Of a stretch of 64,000 nt of DNA, positions 21,050 to 31,218 are shown one piece after another. The stretch is from NCBI RefSeq assembly GCF_050947875.1, contig NW_027460291.1, forward strand, positions 28,643,589-28,707,588. The letters run 5' to 3'. Under the pieces are notes generated by a model. It did not search any database. It saw only the letters and a list, made by a program, of their open reading frames with translations, and was not told the origin of the DNA. The position numbers were made by a program, and so were the translations under genes. This stretch comes from Dermacentor variabilis (Eukaryota > Arthropoda > Arachnida > Ixodida > Ixodidae). How positions within the stretch are numbered: the first letter of the stretch is position 1; the number at the start of each line of letters is the position of its first letter.

Positions 21050-21667
21050 CCATTAATCCTTGGCCTTCGAGATGTGCTTCGTCGCGATCCCCGCAGGGGC
21101 GTCTTCGTCAGCAGGCGTTTGGTGTGTTGCGACACCACGTACCCGAGCACACGGGGGTTGGACCCTCCCATGTGTAGCCGTGCGCGGCTTAGCCGTGTCC
21201 GGGGAAAGGGGGATCCTGGGGGTTGAGCCGATGCCGGCTGTTTGGACCTTTAAGGCCCCCCGGTGGAGGCAACACACCTCTTTGGCCTCTGCTTCACGTA
21301 GACGGCACCTCCGGACTGACCCACCCGGGGGAAATTGGTAGTTGTATTTCCTGCCTCTCTCTCCCTCCAGCCTTCGTCTTTCTCTGACTTTTCACGTTTC
21401 TTGTCCTCTCCTAGCTTCCGTTTACTTCCAATTTTTCCAGGCAGCAACGGTTAACCTTGAGTGAATAGCCAACCTAGGTTATTTCATATTCGGTTATAGT
21501 AATTACGTACAGCTGGCGTTTGCAGGACCTGTTTTTAGAGTTCCTGTAGCGGCCCCTTGTAGGGCTCCACGGTGGGTGGCTGGCGTTATTGCCGAAAACT
21601 ACACATTCCTCTCTGGATAACTCCTTGCCTCAACTGCCTGATCGCCCTCAGATAAGAGGGCGCACCG
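21050..21667 (+). promoter_or_regulatory. 5' UTR of I-like LINE copy 1
   Basis: This is a GC-rich leader with several small open frames but no conserved protein. It ends at the ORF1 ATG (21668). In LINEs of this group the promoter lies inside the 5' UTR; no TATA box is evident. The upstream boundary abuts the 5' end of the antisense CR1-like element and is approximate. Confidence 0.5.
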
Positions 21668-22803
21668 ATGGAGTTTTCCAGTTTTTTGGCCGACAAAAAT
21701 AATCCTTCCCGCGTTTCCATGTCATTCACTCTGCAAAACCAGACAAACCAGCACGAACAATTTCACCCTTCCTTGTTTCCAAGTCATTGACTGCAGTCTT
21801 TGGTCCAGATTATAAGGCGTCGAGGATGGCAAGCGGTGATCTCCTCTTGGAGCTCTGCGATCAGAAACAATGTGAAAAATTGTCAAAACGAGTGTCCTTT
21901 GGGGAAACCCAAGTAATTATAACCCCGCACCGCACGATGAACACCACCCGTGGTGTTGTCTCCGACGATGACTTGATGGAGCTCACTGTGGCTGAACTCT
22001 TGGAGGGCTTCAGTGACCAGAATGTTATCAATGTTAAACGAATTAAGATGAGGCGAGATGGTAAAGAGATCAAGACGAAACACCTGATACTCACCTTCGG
22101 CTCAAGTGTCCTTCCCGAGTCCATCGAGGCCGGTTATATCAAACTTCGTGTTCGGCCATACGTGCCCAATCCTCTCAGATGCTTTAAGTGCCAACGTTTC
22201 GGCCACAGTGCACAGAACTGTCGAGGCCGGCTGACTTGTGCCAAGTGCAGCGACAATGAGCATTCCTCAGAAACGTGCCACAACACTCCACATTGTGTCA
22301 ACTGTGATGGCGAGCATGCCGCATACTCGCGGTCCTGCCTGTCCTGGAAAAGAGAAAAAGAAATTGTGACAATCAAAGTCAAAGAAAACATATCTTTTAA
22401 GGAGGCATGTAGGCGGGTGTCATACCTGCCCAAGAACAGATTTGCCGAAGTGGCGCGTCAGGGGGCAGCGCCACAACGGTCTCCGGCGGCTGTCCGACCC
22501 ACACCCAGTGAGGCGGCAGTGACGCCATCCGCCCCCACGGCGGCTGCAGCTAGCGCTGCTAAGCCAACCCCGCAGAAGGGGCCATCTACCTCCGGGCAGG
22601 TGACCTCAAAGGCCTCGTCCAACGTGCCGAGGCCTTCACGCCAAACAAAGCGCTCGGAAGAGCGCGTGTCCAGCCCCTCGCAAGAGGCGATGGACACAAC
22701 CACCAGCAAAACGGCGCCACCAGCGCCTAAGGAGGGGCGAGGATCTCTCGATCGCTCCAAAAGAGACAAAACTCCCGTCACGGCGCCAGAAAAAGGCCCG
22801 TGA
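21668..22803 (+). pseudogene. I-like LINE ORF1 (Gag-like, three zinc knuckles), frameshifted
   Basis: The likely start is the ATG at 21668 (MEFSSFLADKNNPSRVSMS). A frameshift and stop near 21786 separate it from the main frame (21787-22803, whose first codon is not ATG). The main frame has an RRM-like region (TKHLILTFGSSVLPESIEAG) followed by three zinc knuckles: CFKCQRFGHSAQNC (CX2CX4HX4C, near 22180), CAKCSDNEHSSETC and CVNCDGEHAAYSRSC (CX2CX3HX6C). Then come the helix block KEIVTIKVKENISFKEACRR and a low-complexity Pro/Ala/Ser tail (22450-22800). Role: nucleic-acid-binding ORF1 protein. The tail is also present at the start of copy 2 (10143). Confidence 0.85.
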
Positions 22804-22849
22804 GCTAATCCTCGTCTCTTAAACACACAGCACCCAACACATATAGCAT

Positions 22850-25800
22850 AATAGATACACAAATACTACAGTGTAATGTTAGAGGATTTCTGCATAAACT
22901 CGACGACAATAAAGAGCTCCTACATGAATATAGACCAAATGTGATGTGTGTTCAAGAAACGCACCTCAAACATACGCAAACTCATTTTCTCCGACAGTAC
23001 GCTATTTTTCGTAAAGACCGTGATGACACTGTCGTGTCGTCCGGGGGTGTGGCCATTATAGTTGCCAAAAATGTTGCTTGCCGGGAATTAAGACTTCGTA
23101 CGCACCTAGAGGCAGTTGCTGTCCGAGGAGTGCTAACAAACTAGTCACGATTAGTTCCATATACATTCCTCCGAATTACCAACTTCACAAAACAGAATTT
23201 CAAAACTATATAGATGAACTTCCGGCACCTTACATAGTTGTAGGCGACTTAATCGCACATAACACTCTGTGGGGAGACTCTCGTTGCGACGCGAGATGTC
23301 GCCTAATTGAAAACTTTCTCTCCTCCTCAGGAGCATGTATAATTAATAAGAAAGAGCCGACGTACTACAGTGTGGCACATAACACGTACTCATCAATAGA
23401 CTTAAGTATAGTATCGTGTACACTAATTCCGTATATGGAGTGGAGTGTTCTGAAGAACTGCTTTGGGAGCGACCACTTTCCAATTATTTTAAACCTAACC
23501 AAACGGGATGGATGCTCGCCACATTTTCCGCAATGGAACATGAACTCAGCCAACTGGGAACTGTTCCAAGAACTGACGTATTTAGGCGAAGATAACATTG
23601 CTGGTTTTAATATAGACGACGCTGTGGCATATCTAACAGGTTTTATTATTGACGCTGCAACTAAATGTATCAAGCAAACTAACGGTTTGGCAAGTAAACG
23701 TCGCATCCCATGGTGGAACGACGAATGTCGGAAAGCACGACAAAATCAAAATAAGGCCTGGAGATTGCTTCGGAATCGTCCAACCACCGAAAACCTTATT
23801 AACTTCAAACAAGTCAAGTCACAAAGCCGGAGAACACGTTGACGAGCAAATAGAGAAAGCTGGGATAGGTACATCTCTAGTATAAATTCATACACTGATG
23901 AAACAGGAGTATGGAATAGGGTAAATAAGCTAATAGGCCGGGAGTCGCATCCCCTACCGTTAGTAAGTAGCCAAGATGATAGCCTGGAAAATCAGGCGGA
24001 TTCTCTAGGCGACCACTTTCAATATATCTCGAGTGCATCGCACTATACAGAAACATTTCTAAGACACAAAGAACGCGAGGAGCGGCATCCCCTAAACCGC
24101 AAAGGCTCATTGAGTGATGCTTACAATTGTCCATTTACATTGGCGGAACTTAACACGTCTCTGGCTTCTTGCAACCACTCGGCGCCAGGTGGCGATCGTA
24201 TCATGTACGAAATGATTAGGCACCTGCACCCTGAAGCACTGAAATCACTTCTATCTCTTTTCAATTCCATGTGGGCGGCGGGGTACATTCCACCATCCTG
24301 GAAAGAAGCTATAGTTATTCCCATACTTAAACAAGGGAAAGATCCGGCCTTAGCCAGCAGCTACAGGCCAATAGCGCTAACAAGCTGTCTGTGCAAAGCT
24401 TTTGAAAAAATGGTAAACCGGCGCTTAATCAGCTTCTTAGAGAGCAACAATAAACTAGACCCCCTTCAATGCGGTTTCCGAGAGGGAAGGTCGACAATAG
24501 ACCACCTTGTCCGCATTGAGGCAAACATTAGAGATGCGTTCATTCATAAACAGTTTTTACTTTCAGTGTTTCTGGACCTAGAGAAAGCGTACGACACGGC
24601 GTGGCGATATGGGATCCTCCGCGATCTTTCCGCGATGGGCGTCCGTGGGAACATGTTAAACACAATTGAAAGCTATCTGTCTGACCGCACTTTTCGCGTA
24701 AAGGTTGGTAAAGTCTTATCTAAATTATTCACCCAAGAAACTGGTGTTCCGCAAGAGGGCGTACTTAGTTGCACACTGTTTATTGTAAAAATGAACAGCC
24801 TACATAGAGTCGTTCCACGGGCAATGTTTTATTCCATTTATGTTGACGCTGTACAAGTAAGTTTCAAATCTTGCAATATTGCTGTCTGCGAACGACAAGT
24901 GCAGCTTGGGATAAACAAATTGTCTAAATGGGCGGATGAGAACGGCTTCAAAATAAACACCCAAAAAAGTACCTGCGTACTCTTCTCAAACAAGAGGGGG
25001 GTAGCACCACTGCCTAGTATTACGATCAAGAGAGACCACCTCTCTGTGAGCAGCCAGCATAAATTCCTGGGAACCACTTTAGATTCAAAGCTCACGTTTA
25101 TGCCCCCCCCCCCTATTCAAAATCTGAAAATAAAATGTTTGAAAACAATGAACCTTCTCAAGCTTCTGTCACGCACTACATGGGGTAGTGATCGAAAATG
25201 TCTTTTGAACTTATATAACAGCCTTGACCGCTCCCGCCTTGATTACGGAGCAATAATTTATAATTCTGCAACACCAAGTGCATTAAAAATCCTAGACCCC
25301 GTCCATAATCTGGGTATCCGTCTCGCGACGGGCGCTTTCAGAACAAGCCCAATCCAGAGCCTCTACGTAGAGTCAAATCATCTACTTCATCGTCACTTCA
25401 TCTACAATGGTCATATAGCAGTTTCACATACTTTCTGAGTGTACAAGCGAACAATGAACATCCTTGTTATTCAACCACAAACGATATCGCCGCTGCTACG
25501 CTCTTCATTAACCGGCCTGAAATGATAAGCCGTTTGATTTGCGTGTGAGGAACCTAACTGAGGAAATGGGTGTTCCCCTCCTTGAACATTGTCCTATGAC
25601 TCAAGCGAAACTGTTACCGCCATGGCAGTGGCTGATCATAGACTGTGACATGTCGTTTGTAGATGTCGGGAAACATGCGCCCGAGGCACATATTAAAGTG
25701 CATTTTTTAGAACTCCAGTACCAGTACTCTTGCACTGAGTTTTACACGGACGCTTCCAACTCGGATGCAGGGGTTTCTTACGCAGCCACCGGCCCATCTT

Positions 25801-26577
25801 TTTCAGAATCCGGCGCACTGCACCCGGAAACTAGTTTTTTTCACGGCAGATGCCTATGCACTACTGTCGACAGTGAAGCATATAATGAAATCAAAATTTC
25901 GAAAAACAGTCATATATACAGACTCTCTAAGCGTCGTAAAAGCCCTGAATTCACTCTCTAAACACAAGAACCCTGTACTTGTTGAGCTCTACTCCGTTCT
26001 GTGTAGAGCATACATATCTAACCAGCATATCATTATATGCAGGGTACCTGGCCATAGAGGCCTTGAGGGAAATGTTCTAGCACACCAAATGGCCAGATAA
26101 ATTACATTGCAAGCTACTCTTACCGCTGCGGTCCCTGCCACTGATCTGAAGCCTCTCTTACGAAGAAAACTACGGAACCACTGGCAACGCCTGTGGGACG
26201 CGGAAACAAATAATAAGCTCCACGTGATAAAGCCACAGTTAGGATTCTGGCTCTCTGTAGCAAAATCACGCCGAACAGATGTCCTATTCTGTCGTCTGAG
26301 AATAGGACACACGTTTGGCACCCATAATTTTCTACTCACCGGAAATGACCCTCCAACCTGTGGTAGATGTGGGGAGAGGCTTACCGTCCTCCACGTCCTC
26401 CTGTAGTGCCGGAAAGCCGAAGTGGAGAGAAAGAAACATTTTCCTCTTGCATACCGTTACTACATTCCTCTTCACCCGGCTATGTTTCTTGGCAGAGAAC
26501 CCCTTTTTAATATCAAGGCAGTCCTCACTTTCTTAAATGATGTTGTCCTACATGTTATAAGCCCATTAAACTCGTAG
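22850..26577 (+). pseudogene. I-like LINE ORF2 (endonuclease, RT, RNase H), inactivated
   Basis: Endonuclease: LQCNVRGF near 22868, MCVQETHLKH near 22941, VVGDLIAHNTLWGDSRCDAR near 23240 (usual GDFNAHN; catalytic Asn is Ile at 23252-23254) and GSDHFPIIL near 23467. RT: APGGDRIMYEMIRHLHPEA, SSYRPIALTSCLCKAFEKM, SVFLDLEKAYDTAWRYGILR (motif A), TGVPQEGVLSCTLF (motif B) and YSIYVDAVQVSF (motif C; second Asp is Ala at 24848-24850). RNase H: FYTDASNSDAGVS near 25740, VIYTDSLSVVKALNSLS near 25915 and CRVPGHRGLEGN near 26038. C-terminal: CGRCGERLTVLHVLL, then a premature TAG at 26402 in a Cys-His motif. Frameshifts near 23130, 25440 and 25900 and a stop at about 23840 also break it. Confidence 0.88.
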
Positions 26578-26991
26578 AGCATTCTCGTTTCAGAGGATGC
26601 CGCTGCGATAATTGTGTTGCATAGCACATGCCTCCAGACCCTTGTGTTTCAAGGGCTCTAATGAGGCAGTAGTGCTCTAGCCAATCTTATAACCTTATAT
26701 ATTTTTACACATCGTATCATTCCTTTTAATTAAATCTTAATGTTCATAGCACACGTCATACGCCATCGCCATAATCTTATTATACAGATTTTACGTACTT
26801 TAGAGCGACTTTTTTTAAGGCCCCTTTACAGCCGCATCGCTCCAACTTCATAGAACTCATTAAGTATGCTGCGAACCCATTACCATGGACATGGCGCTCT
26901 TTGGCCATACTTCGCCCTTGCGCCATTAAAAATGAAACATTCATTCATTCATTCATTCATTCATTCATTCATTCATTCATTCATTCATTCG
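26578..26991 (+). repeat. 3' UTR and (CATT)n tail of I-like LINE copy 1
   Basis: This is the non-coding end shared with fragments a and b near 14.3-14.8 kb. It closes with CTTTGGCCATACTTCGCCC, a CGCCATTAAAAATGAAA junction and about 13 CATT units (26936-26991). Confidence 0.85.
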
Positions 26992-27278
26992 TCGCGATCT
27001 TGGGTGCTCTACAGGCGAACTTGTTGTTGGCTCTCCCTTTTGTCTTCCCGGCGACCTGTTAACCGTGAAGAAGGCGCCACTTCAGCACCAACCAATCAAT
27101 GCCTCACGACAGCTTACGCGAGCTACAGCCTATTTAAACTAGATCAGCGAAGTAGCACATATTTGAGCGCTCGGACCTCGCGTCCGCCACACATGCGTTT
27201 CTTAGGCGAGACGGCATGTACGGGTGCCTGCAACGCCGGTCTGTGCGTCCGATTCTGCACCGTTTCTCCAAGAGTATA
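26992..27278. other. No gene recognised
   Basis: This is the flank between the LINE tail and the MITE. A frame of 137 codons running in from the tail has no domain and begins within the (CATT)n repeat. Confidence 0.4.
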
Positions 27279-27981
27279 AGGGAGTTTTAGAATAGGGGCC
27301 CCAATAGTTTGGGGCCCCAAAGAGCTTTGCGGGTGTTAGCGTTGGGGCACGTAGGAGTGAAGAGTTTTAGAATAGGGTTTGACGTTTGCGGATAGCGTCT
27401 TGCGCTGACAGCGCCCCTACGGCGTCAAAGAAGAACTATTAGAAATAATTAAATGAAATATACCATTTTATGATAGGAATAATAATTTTTACTTGCGTGT
27501 ATTCGCGTTTAAGTACAATTTAGAGGTTATTCTCTGTAAGCAGCAAACAATTAGTTGCGCTTAGTTTTGAGCAAACCAACTTTACTAGCCTTCACCAGCC
27601 AAGCTTAGCCGTGTTAGGCCTACGAGCCATAAAATCCACAATCGAATTCAATATCAGCGGCGTCTAATGAGTCAATCTTCATAACACACGCTAGTTGAGA
27701 GGAAGCGATAACCGCACTCACTTCTCCTAGCTTGCGAATTTCACGCGTTACCGCGAATCGAACCCAGTTTTGTGCTAGGTTAGAGCCGTCGCTTCGATGT
27801 GTGCCGCCATGTTTGCCGACGCAAAGCTTTTGGGGCCGCTATTTGGGCTCCCGCTAAATCGGTGAAATAGCGTTCCCAACGCAAAACCCAAACGGAGTTT
27901 GCGTCTTGCGCATGCGCAGTGGCTTCGACGCTATTTCTTTGGGGCCCCAAAACGTTTGGGGCCCCTATTCTAAAACTCTCT
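27279..27981. mobile_element. MITE with about 44-bp terminal inverted repeats
   Basis: The left end (27281-27322) and the reverse complement of the right end (27937-27980) share GAGTTTTAGAATAGGGGCCC, then an AA-rich spacer and a second TTTGGGGCCCCAAAG block. Each end therefore holds two GGGGCCCC palindromes. TA lies at 27277-27278 and 27981-27982, consistent with a TA target duplication. The roughly 700-bp interior has no coding frame. A third copy of GAGTTTTAGAATAGGG occurs inside at about 27362. Likely a non-autonomous DNA transposon; the superfamily is unknown. Confidence 0.75.
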
Positions 27982-28965
27982 ATTGTCACTGGCAGCAGGG
28001 ACATGAAGAGATACTCTAAAGGATTTATAGATCACTTCAAGCCGACCTACGTGGAGACACCCATCTGCATCTCCGGAGCGCTGATTTCTCAGAGCACAGC
28101 CTTCCGTTGAATTCTCTAGAGTTTCCGCATCACGTCCATTTCACGATTGCGGTATAGACGGGTGGAAATGTGCCGCCTGCATCTGCTCGGATGTCAGGGG
28201 ACACTCACTGCAAGGCAAGAAAGAAGAAAAATAAAAATACGCAGTGTTTATCTGCTCAGTTATCAGTTCTGCAGCCTGCGTGGCGGTCGTGTTTTCTTTC
28301 ACGCTCTACGCCTCTTTATGCTTCCATAGGATGCTAATTTTCGCAGTTTCATCTGACCACGGGAATTGTAGTTCTGGCAGAAGAACGGGAAAAGGTGACG
28401 ACAATAAGACACCGACTCTTGTTGTCAAGGGCACAGCTCATGCTGTGCATAGGAAACACACCTTGGCGAGAAAGAGTGCTATCGGCATGGTGCCTCGAAG
28501 AAAGGTGTCCGGAGAGCCACCAAAGAAGCCGTTAACGCCATAGAAGGCTGGCGTCCTCTCAGGTGAATTGTACTAAAAAGTTGAAAGAGGGACCACACTG
28601 TTACTTCTTCAATAATGGTTCCTACAAGCACTGCCAGTGGCGCAGTTAAGATTGCGCAGTTAAGTGCACCATCCTTTCAAGCCCGTGACAGCTGTGATGA
28701 GTGGTTTTTAATGTGCTGCTACATTTTCTCTTATTGTTCACAGTAGCACTTAGACACTGGGGTGCTGAAAAAGGAGTCTGCTTTCAAGCGACGCTAGAAA
28801 ACATAAGCTGAGTCCTCGATGAGGAGGTTCAAGACTTCTAAATTTAAAGCGGCGAGAATCATAGGAAGGTCAATAAATGTTTGTTTTTTTTTCACAACAC
28901 TGCCAGCTTCTTACAAGACCAAAGCAGGAGGGCATTAGAACTACAATGCACACTGCGTCACTACA
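27982..28965. other. No gene recognised
   Basis: Short frames only. A 99-codon plus-strand frame (28244-28543) has no recognisable domain. Confidence 0.45.
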
Positions 28966-29460
28966 TTTTGACAGGCGGCGTAAAAACAGACCTACGACGG
29001 TCAGACCTACGACGCAGCAGAGGGTGCTAAGAATCCCTGGCTCCGGAAAGGCCGCCATTGGAATATGAACCTGGCAACGATTAACGCTAGAACTTCATCT
29101 CGTGAGGCGAGTCTAGCAGAGCTATTGGAGGAATTAGAGAACAGTAAATGGGCTATGATAGGGCTCAGTGAAGTTAGGAGGCCAAAAGAAGCATATACAG
29201 TGCTAAAAAGCGGGCACGTCCTGTGCTACCGGGGCTTAGCGGAGAGACGAGAACTACGAGTCGGATTCCTGATTAATAAGAATATAGCTGGTAACATAAA
29301 GGAATTCTATAGCAATAACGAGAGGGTGGCAGGTCTTGTGAAACTTAATAGGAGGTACAAAATGAAGGTTGTACAGGTCTACGTCCCTACATCCAGTCAT
29401 GATGACCAGGAAGTCGAAAGCTTCTATGAAGACGTGGAATCGGCGATGGGTAGAGTGATT
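28966..29460 (+). mobile_element. RTE LINE copy C, 5' fragment (subfamily 2)
   Basis: The 5' segment ACGACGCAGCAGAGGGTGCT leads into NLATINARTSSREASLAELL, WAMIGLSEVRRPKEAY and RRYKMKVVQVYVPTSSHDDQ. This is the start of the RTE APE endonuclease, nearly identical to copy D at 30092. It stops after VESFYEDVESAMGR, before the GDFNA catalytic block, where it joins unrelated I-like LINE sequence through a repeated GGGTAGAGTGAT. The frame stays open across the join by chance. Confidence 0.8.
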
Positions 29461-29466
29461 TGTAGA

Positions 29467-30040
29467 GAGGGTAGAGTGATAGAGCGAGGGTTCGAGCTGT
29501 TCCTAAACAAACTCATCACCATTAGCTCTTTTTACATGCCCCCCAAATTACAAATTAAACAAACATGTATTTCAGTCCTTTATAGATGAATTGCCAGAAC
29601 CTTATGTTGTTCTGGGTGATTTCAATGCGCACAGCTGCCTGTGGGGCGATTCTCCTATACATGCGCGAGGTCGCCTTGTAGACAGCTCCTTTTTTCTTCT
29701 GGTGCGTGCCTTCTGAATAAGAAGGAATCCACATATTACTGTCTTGCAAACAGAACCTTTTCCTCATTTGATCTCAGCATAGTTTCCCCGTCTATACTGC
29801 CTGAACTCGAATGGGAAGTTACGAACAATCCTTACGTGAGCGACCACTCCCCCATACTGCTAAGGACACATAAAGAAAACCAATATCCACCTCAGGCTCC
29901 TAAGTGCAAGATCGATACAGCCGACTGCGAGAAATTCCGAATTCTCACTAGTATACCATGGAAGGACATGTCTTCTTTAGGAATTGATGCTGCTGTGCAG
30001 TATTTTGCAGCCTTCGTCATAGATGTTGCATCTAAATGCA
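29467..30040 (+). mobile_element. I-like LINE copy 3, endonuclease fragment
   Basis: Encodes LITISSFYMPPKLQIKQ (near 29505), DELPEPYVVLGDFNAHSCLW (29586-29645, with the catalytic GDFNAH intact), SSGACLLNKKESTYYCLANR, SSFDLSIVSPSILPELEW and YVSDHSPILLRTHKEN (SDH motif intact). It ends at FAAFVIDVASKC, corresponding to about 23677 of copy 1. One frameshift near 29570-29640 and another in the 29690 region are needed to follow it. Only the endonuclease is present; RT is absent. Confidence 0.82.
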
Positions 30041-30144
30041 GGTTCATATTCCAAAGCCTGCCTGTCCAGAGCCAGGGATTCTTAGCAGCCTCTGCTGAGA
30101 ATCCCTGGCTCCGAACAGGCCGCCATTGGAATATCAACCTGGCA
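30041..30144. repeat. Inverted repeat formed by two RTE 5' ends
   Basis: Positions 30041-30088 are the reverse complement of the RTE 5' end. Positions 30092-30144 are the same sequence in sense orientation, opening RTE copy D. The centre reads CTTAGCAG-CCT-CTGCTGAG. The roughly 50-base arms could form a cruciform or hairpin with few mismatches. Confidence 0.85.
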
Positions 30145-31107
30145 AGGTTTAACGCTAGAACGTCATCTCGTGAGGCGAGTCTAGCAGTGTTATTGGAGGA
30201 ATTAGAGGGCAGTAAATGGGATATAATAGGGCTCAGTGAAGTTAGGAGGCCAAAAGAAGCATATACAGTGCTAAAAAGCGGGCACGTCCTGTGCTACCGG
30301 GGCTTAGCGGAGAGACGAGAATCAGGAGTCGGATTCCTGATTAATAAGAATATAGCTGGTAACATACAGTAATTCTATAGCAATAACGAGAGGGTGGCAG
30401 GTCTTGTGAAACTTAATAAGAGGTACAAAATGAAGGTTGTACAGGTCTACGCCCCTACATCCAGTCATGATGCCCAGGAAGTCGAAAGCTTCTATGAAGA
30501 CGTGGAATCGGCGATGGGTAGAGGGAAAACAAAATACACTATACTGATGGGCGACTTCAATGCCAAGGTAGGCAAGAAGCAGGCTGGAGACAAGTCAGTG
30601 GGGGAATATGCCATAGGCTCTAGGAATAGCAGAGGAGAATTATTAGTAGAGTTTGCAGAACAGAATAATATGCGGAGAATGAACACCTTTTTCCGCAAGC
30701 GGGTTAGTCGAAAGTGGACGTGGAGGAGCCCGAATGGTGAGACTAGAAATGAAATCGACTTCATACTCTGCGCGAACCCTGGCATCATACAAGATGTAGA
30801 CGTGCTCGGCAAGGTACGCTGCAGTGACCATAGGATGGTAAGAACTCGAATTAGCCTAGACTTGAGGAGGGAACGGAAGAAACTGGTACACAAGAAGCCA
30901 ATCAATGAGTTAGCGGTAAGAGGGAAACTAGAGGAATTCCGGATAAAGCTACAGAACAGGTATTCGGCTTTAACTCAGGAAGAGGACCTTAGTGTTGAAG
31001 CAATGAACGACTATCTCATGGGCACCATTAAGGAGTGCGCAATAGAAGTCGGTGGTAACGCCGTTAGACAGGAAACCATAAGCTATCGCAGGAGACGAAA
31101 GATCTGA
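30133..31107 (+). pseudogene. RTE copy D endonuclease and linker
   Basis: Starts with NLARFNARTSSREASLAVLL and GSKWDIIGLSEVRRPKEAY, and is broken by TAA at 30370-30372. It resumes with ERVAGLVKLNKRYKMKVVQV and YAPTSSHDAQEV, then ILMGDFNAKVGKKQAGD, a WTWRSPNGETRNEIDFILC block and VLGKVRCSDHRMVRTRISL. These are the APE nuclease motifs (E, GDFN, SDH). The linker ends with VEAMNDYLMGTIKECAIEVG, where a frameshift near 31080 leads to a stop. Many arthropod gene predictions called craniofacial development protein 2-like are this RTE domain. Confidence 0.85.
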
Positions 31108-31218
31108 TCAAGAAACGCCAATGTATGAAAGCCTCTAACCCTACAGCTAGAAAAGAACTGGCAGAACTTTCCAAGTTAATCAACAAGCGTAAGACAACTG
31201 GCATAAAGAAGTATAAAT

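Larger units (their letters stand above)
21050..26991 (+). mobile_element. I-like LINE copy 1, essentially full length
   Basis: Structure: a GC-rich 5' UTR (about 21050-21667), ORF1 (21668-22803), ORF2 (about 22850-26577) with APE endonuclease, RT, RNase H and a CCHC-like C-terminal motif, a 3' UTR to 26935 and a (CATT)n tail (26936-26991). ORF1 with zinc knuckles plus RNase H after RT places it near the I/R1-type LINEs, and similar sequences are common in ticks. Frameshifts (near 21785, 23130, 25440, 25900), stops (23840, 26402) and lost catalytic residues make it inactive. Copies or pieces recur at 10143, 14262, 14470 and 29467. Confidence 0.85.

Noticed and set aside
21053..21447. Overlapping frames of 65-93 codons on both strands
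   Set aside because: They lie in the GC-rich 5' UTR of the I-like LINE and show no conserved domain.
26866..27279. 137-codon frame with a FIHS repeat
   Set aside because: The repeat is the (CATT)n LINE tail; the rest has no recognisable feature.
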